Below, in pieces: positions 18,100-20,972 of a stretch of DNA of 20,972 nucleotides. The first letter of the stretch is position 1; each line of letters starts with the position of its first letter. The stretch spans positions 226,447-247,418 of the forward strand of contig WELB01000091.1 of the NCBI GenBank assembly GCA_009602725.1, written 5' to 3'. The notes under the pieces are model-generated. The model saw nothing but the letters and a program-made list of their open reading frames with translations, did not search any database and was not told the DNA's origin. Source of the stretch: Spirogloea muscicola. Lineage: Eukaryota; Streptophyta; Zygnematophyceae; Spirogloeales; Spirogloeaceae. The position numbers were made by a program, and so were the translations under genes.

Positions 18100-18507
18100 C
18101 CAGAGAGGGCGTGAGGTAAGCCGTGCGGGCGGCTGGCCGCAGCCGACCTGGCCCGCTCTGGCCTGGCCGGCAGGCCGCAGAAGCCCCCGCCGAGGGCAGA
18201 GAGCGCGGGCGGCGGTGGCGGCGGCTGCGCACCCGTGTAGGCGCAGAGGAGGGCAGCGCAGGCCGCCGCCGCGTGCCGCAAAGGCGACGCGAGGCGCCCG
18301 GAGGAGCCACGGAGTGGGCGGCGGGGTGCGGAGGCGGAGGAGGGCGAGGGGCGCGGGAATAGGAGAGGCCTGGGCTGTCGTCTCGCAGGCACAACCAGCA
18401 GCCGTAAGCCGCCGCCGTCGCAGCCGCGGAGGCGCCCGCGGCGCCTGCGTGCGAGCCGCGGCGGCCGCCGCGGCTCGTAGGGCCCTGGCACCGCTCTTGC
18501 GGCTGCC
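18100..18507 (+). promoter_or_regulatory. CpG-rich 5' region of the gene at 18508
   Basis: Very GC-rich, with many CGG/GCC triplets, ending at ATG 18508. Overlapping Arg/Ala/Pro-rich frames on both strands reflect composition. The arrangement matches the DUF1640 gene, where a similar block ends at its ATG. Confidence 0.45.
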
Positions 18508-19695
18508 ATGGCTCTCACTCAGCAGCTCCAGGACGCCCTGGCAGAGCTCCTGCAGCTTCCGGACCTGCGGCCCTGCCGGCGGCTGCTCGACCAGCTGGTC
18601 CAAGCCTTCCACCTGGTCGGCTCTGTCTACGCGTCACAGCAGGTGTGCACGGGTCGTGCTCGATTGAGCTCGTCTCAGCTGGCAACGCAAGATTGCGGTC
18701 TTCGCGCGCCCTTTCATAGATGCGAGATCTGAAGTTGTGCAACCGTTTGCGCAGCAAAGTTGGATGGTCGTGCTCGAGTCAATGTCGTGCTCCTACGAGC
18801 TGCGAGGCACAGCAATGTTGCCTTACGCCCCAACGCTCGCTCGGTGGCCATGTAGGAGTCTCAGCACCAAGATCAGCATGCCGTCTTCAAGGCTGCGCAA
18901 GATCTGCTGTCAAAAGCGGCCGACATTGTCGTGAATATCTGGCAAAACGATGCAATTCATGACGTTGACCCTGAGCGGGGAGCAGCTGGTGAGTCCGTCT
19001 GCCAGCTTGGCAGCTTGGCTCTGCTGCTCTTGGCGGACACCCATCGCCGTGTAAGAGCTGAAGTCTAGACCTATGTCTCTGCGGTATCTGAATCTGTGCT
19101 TGATAAATGCTAAGATATATCCTTTGCGTAAATGAGACACCAGCTAGCAGATAGGGTATATGCTGCTGCAGTATCTGAACTTGCTGAATCAATGCTTGAG
19201 GTACATCCTTGGCGTGAATGATACACCAGCAGATATTCATAGGCTGCACTGACAGACGGCCTCTGTGCAGGCAATACTCAAGATCCAGATGGACGCTGGC
19301 GGCACTGCTTGGTCAAGGCCTGTATCGAGGCGCTGGTGGCTTTGGGCTGCCTTGCAGGAAACAAGGGGCATGCCGGAGCAATCTTGAGTGATTCTTGGAA
19401 GGCCGTTGTCACCATCACTCAGTGGCGGCCTGCCAGAGAGAAAATTGACGAGGTGGTGGACAGCGCCAAGGTCATCCAGAGCTTGGTCGGACTTCTAGTC
19501 CAGTCATTGAGGAACGCGCTCTCGCAGGCACACTCTGGCAGTATTTCAGGAAAGGAGGGGCCGGAGGTGCCACAGAGGGGGGGGATCCGTGCTGACGAGG
19601 GCCATGTCGACTCGACCTGCACCGCTTCTGGAGCTGCTAGAGGAGTGGGGGGCAGCAGCAGTGGCAAGTGGATGGCGGGTGGAGGAGAAAGATGA
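18508..19695 (+). CDS. Unrecognised helical protein, three exons seen, 3' end uncertain
   Basis: Proposed exons: 18508-18642 (45 codons, MALTQQLQDALAELLQLPDL to YASQQ, donor GTGTGC), 18856-18988 (acceptor TGTAG, donor GTGAGT) and from 19271 (acceptor GTGCAG). Phases match: exon 2 ends one base into a glycine codon that exon 3 completes. Visible segments are ESQHQDQHAVFKAAQDLLSK, then WRHCLVKACIEALVALGCLA, then IDEVVDSAKVIQSLVGLLVQ. It is leucine/alanine-rich and amphipathic, in the style of ARM/HEAT-type helical repeats; no signal peptide or membrane segment is seen. I do not recognise the family. From about 19549 the frame enters a short repeat also found at 19926-20016, and its last 49 codons (Gly/Ser-rich, stop 19693-19695) may not belong to the native protein; a further exon or truncation by insertion is possible. 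Confidence 0.6.
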
Positions 19696-20016
19696 CTGCG
19701 GCTGCTGATATCAATAGAGCTGCTGTAAGAGGCCAGCCAGATGCATATTCATGACAAAAGGAGGGGGGGAAAAAAGAGCGCTTCCAGATTGACAACAGTG
19801 GCTGTGAGAAACCAGCCCAAAAGAATGGACAACTTCTGAAGGGCCAGATGGCACAAGAAACAAGATACTAATCGCTCAGTTGTCAGAAAGGAGACTCTCG
19901 GAACCTCTGGTAAGCAAGTGCAGCAGGGGAAGGAGGGCCGAAGGTGCCACAGAGCGGGGAGCCGTGCTGACGGGGGCCATGTCGACTCGACCTGCACCGC
20001 TTCTCAGCTGCTAGAA
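19549..20016. repeat. Direct repeat pair of about 90 bases
   Basis: 19549-19641 and 19926-20016 share GGAGGTGCCACAGAG, CCGTGCTGACG, GGCCATGTCGACTCGACCTG and CACCGCTTCT. A shorter match (GGCCGGAGGTGCCACAG) is at 20071-20087. The first copy overlaps the end of the reading frame that began at 18508. Confidence 0.75.
19795..19912. repeat. Degenerate family A copy
   Basis: AACCAGCCCAAAAGAATGGA, then AAGGGCCAGATGGC and ACTAATCGCTCAGT follow the family A order and orientation of the 1651-2515 cluster. It lies between the two direct repeats. Confidence 0.5.
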
Positions 20017-20091
20017 CTAGCACATACGGAATCAAGCAGCTACGAAACACTCAGTCAGCCCTGAAAGGCGGGCCGGAGGTGCCACAGTGCT

Positions 20092-20395
20092 GCAGAAGGT
20101 CCAGCCATTGACTGCCGAGTGCCCCGTGCACGTCTATCGCCAGCGCCCCAGAAGGGGGCGACGTAAGCCGAAGAAATCCATACAGGGCCCAAAGGGCGGG
20201 CAATTTCGTCGATAGCACGCGGAAAGTGCACGCAGGGAAGGGAAGGCGCGGCCAGATTGACTGCAAAAGGTCCAGCCGTTGACTGCCAAGTGCCCGTGCA
20301 CGTCTATCGCCAGCGCCCCAAGGGGGCGACGTAGGCCGAAGGAATAAGCACAGGCCCAAAGGGCGGGCAAGTACGTCGTTAGCACGCGGAAAGAA
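20092..20395. repeat. Tandem duplication, 171-base period
   Basis: 20092-20262 and 20263-20395 share AAGGTCCAGCC, GTGCACGTCTATCGCCAGCG, GGGGGCGACGTA, GGCCCAAAGGGCGGGCAA and AGCACGCGGAAAG, with several small indels. The second unit is shorter. The start of the unit resembles 2390-2425, next to a family A core. Confidence 0.75.
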
Positions 20396-20569
20396 GGACA
20401 GAGGAAGACTCGTGCAGCAGTGGGCAGAGGCTGTGGTTGGCTAGCCCAGGGGCATGGTGGATGCGCCGGGCGGGAAGAAGGAGAAGAAGGCGCCTGCCCG
20501 GGCTTCTGCCGCCCTCCGCCCCCGCCACTTGGCCAGCGCTGGAGTGGCTCGCCCATAAAGGATAGGGGC

Positions 20570-20972
20570 TTCTTCTGCCGGGCGGCATACCTCGGCAGCT
20601 GGGCACAGACTGCCGCCTCCGTGGCGCAGCGCTTCTTGGTCCATGGCCGGCGTGCACTGGAGCAGGCGGTGGTGGAGGTGGACAAGGGCGCGCTGCCGTT
20701 CCAAGTGGCGCTTAGCACCGCCCACCAGGAGCTGCTCGGGGCACACCCCGACATGGCAGGCCAGGCGGTCTCGTTTGCGCACCTCGCGCACACCGCTGAC
20801 CTGCGCGTCCAAGCGCGCTTCGCGGCCGTCGTCGGCAAAGCCGCCTACACCACCGTCGTACTGCAGCTCCCTGAGGCCGACCAGCGCGGGCGCGCGAGAC
20901 TCCTCTCTGCCTCGTCCCCGGGAGCAGCGGCGTGGCTTCAGGCCCTCCCCCTCACCGACGCCCTCACGCTTC
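20570..20972 (+). CDS. Partial retroelement-like protein (post-RT region), runs off the window
   Basis: The + frame with codons in phase at 20576 stays open to the end of the window: CRAAYLGSWAQTAASVAQRF, a middle rich in Ala, Leu and His, then ARLLSASSPGAAAWLQALPL. AAYLGSWA followed later by a GA-x-AWL-x-ALP block is a pattern I associate with the region after the reverse transcriptase in some non-LTR-type RT proteins of algae and protists; this is recall, not a search. The 5' part is missing: immediately upstream lies a degenerate family A core (CTCGCCCATAAAGGATAGGG at 20549-20568), so the gene is probably truncated there. The minus-strand frames over the same bases look like shadows. Codon use is strongly GC3-biased. 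Confidence 0.45.

Noticed and set aside
18046-18667. Frames of up to 276 codons on both strands around 18100-18500
   Set aside because: Low-complexity Arg/Ala/Pro translations caused by GC-rich sequence; the ATG at 18508 with a clean exon chain is the better gene model.
20134-20838. 234-codon minus-strand frame
   Set aside because: It spans the tandem duplication and lies antisense to the better-supported + frame; its translation is low in recognisable motifs and repeats itself where the DNA does.

Overview
The window looks like nuclear DNA of a streptophyte: a charophyte green alga or another early land-plant relative. Reasons: (1) a plant-type PL1 pectate lyase whose C-terminal tail matches land-plant pectate lyases; (2) an eight-exon nuclear gene for a mitochondrial DUF1640/CCDC90 coiled-coil protein whose residues resemble plant members closely; (3) GT-AG introns of about 70 to 400 bases; (4) GC-rich 5' regions; (5) nested LTR retrotransposons, including a DNA-methyltransferase gene next to gag-like zinc knuckles, a combination reported from charophytes and dinoflagellates. 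The species cannot be fixed from the sequence.

Layout. 1-766: CT-rich intron end, then the last exon of a divergent pectate lyase (+). 767-2515: gene-poor DNA with hairpins and a cluster of a dispersed repeat, called family A here. 2516-3254: CpG-rich promoter-like region with a (CCG)n tract. 3255-5556: intact DUF1640 gene (+), 306 residues predicted. 5557-7815: no gene seen; degenerate family A copies. 7816-9608: broken Ty3/gypsy pol fragment (reverse transcriptase and RNase H), itself split by a repeat insertion. 9655-11778: a complete small LTR element without gag/pol (TRIM/LARD-like), with LTRs, polypurine tract and a GAGG target duplication. It sits inside a short tandem array, and family A units have inserted at the TATA box of its 3' LTR. 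12790-15566: a 1388-base segment present twice, identical where compared, separated by a single N; this is most likely an unmerged assembly overlap. 13011-15764: inside it, a head-to-head palindrome of a cytosine-C5 methyltransferase domain, followed at 15866-16303 by a degenerate tail with two CCHC zinc knuckles. 16317-17105: GC trinucleotide tract and foldback repeats. 18100-18507: second CpG-rich region. 18508-19695: an unrecognised multi-exon gene (+). 19549-20400: short direct and tandem repeats. 20570-20972: partial retroelement-like reading frame running off the end.

The host genes (pectate lyase, DUF1640 protein, unknown helical protein) show no functional link; they are islands in transposon-rich DNA. 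The most notable biology is the methyltransferase locus: a retroelement-associated DNMT3-like domain whose inverted duplication, if transcribed, would give a long hairpin RNA. All statements come from reading the sequence; no database search was run.
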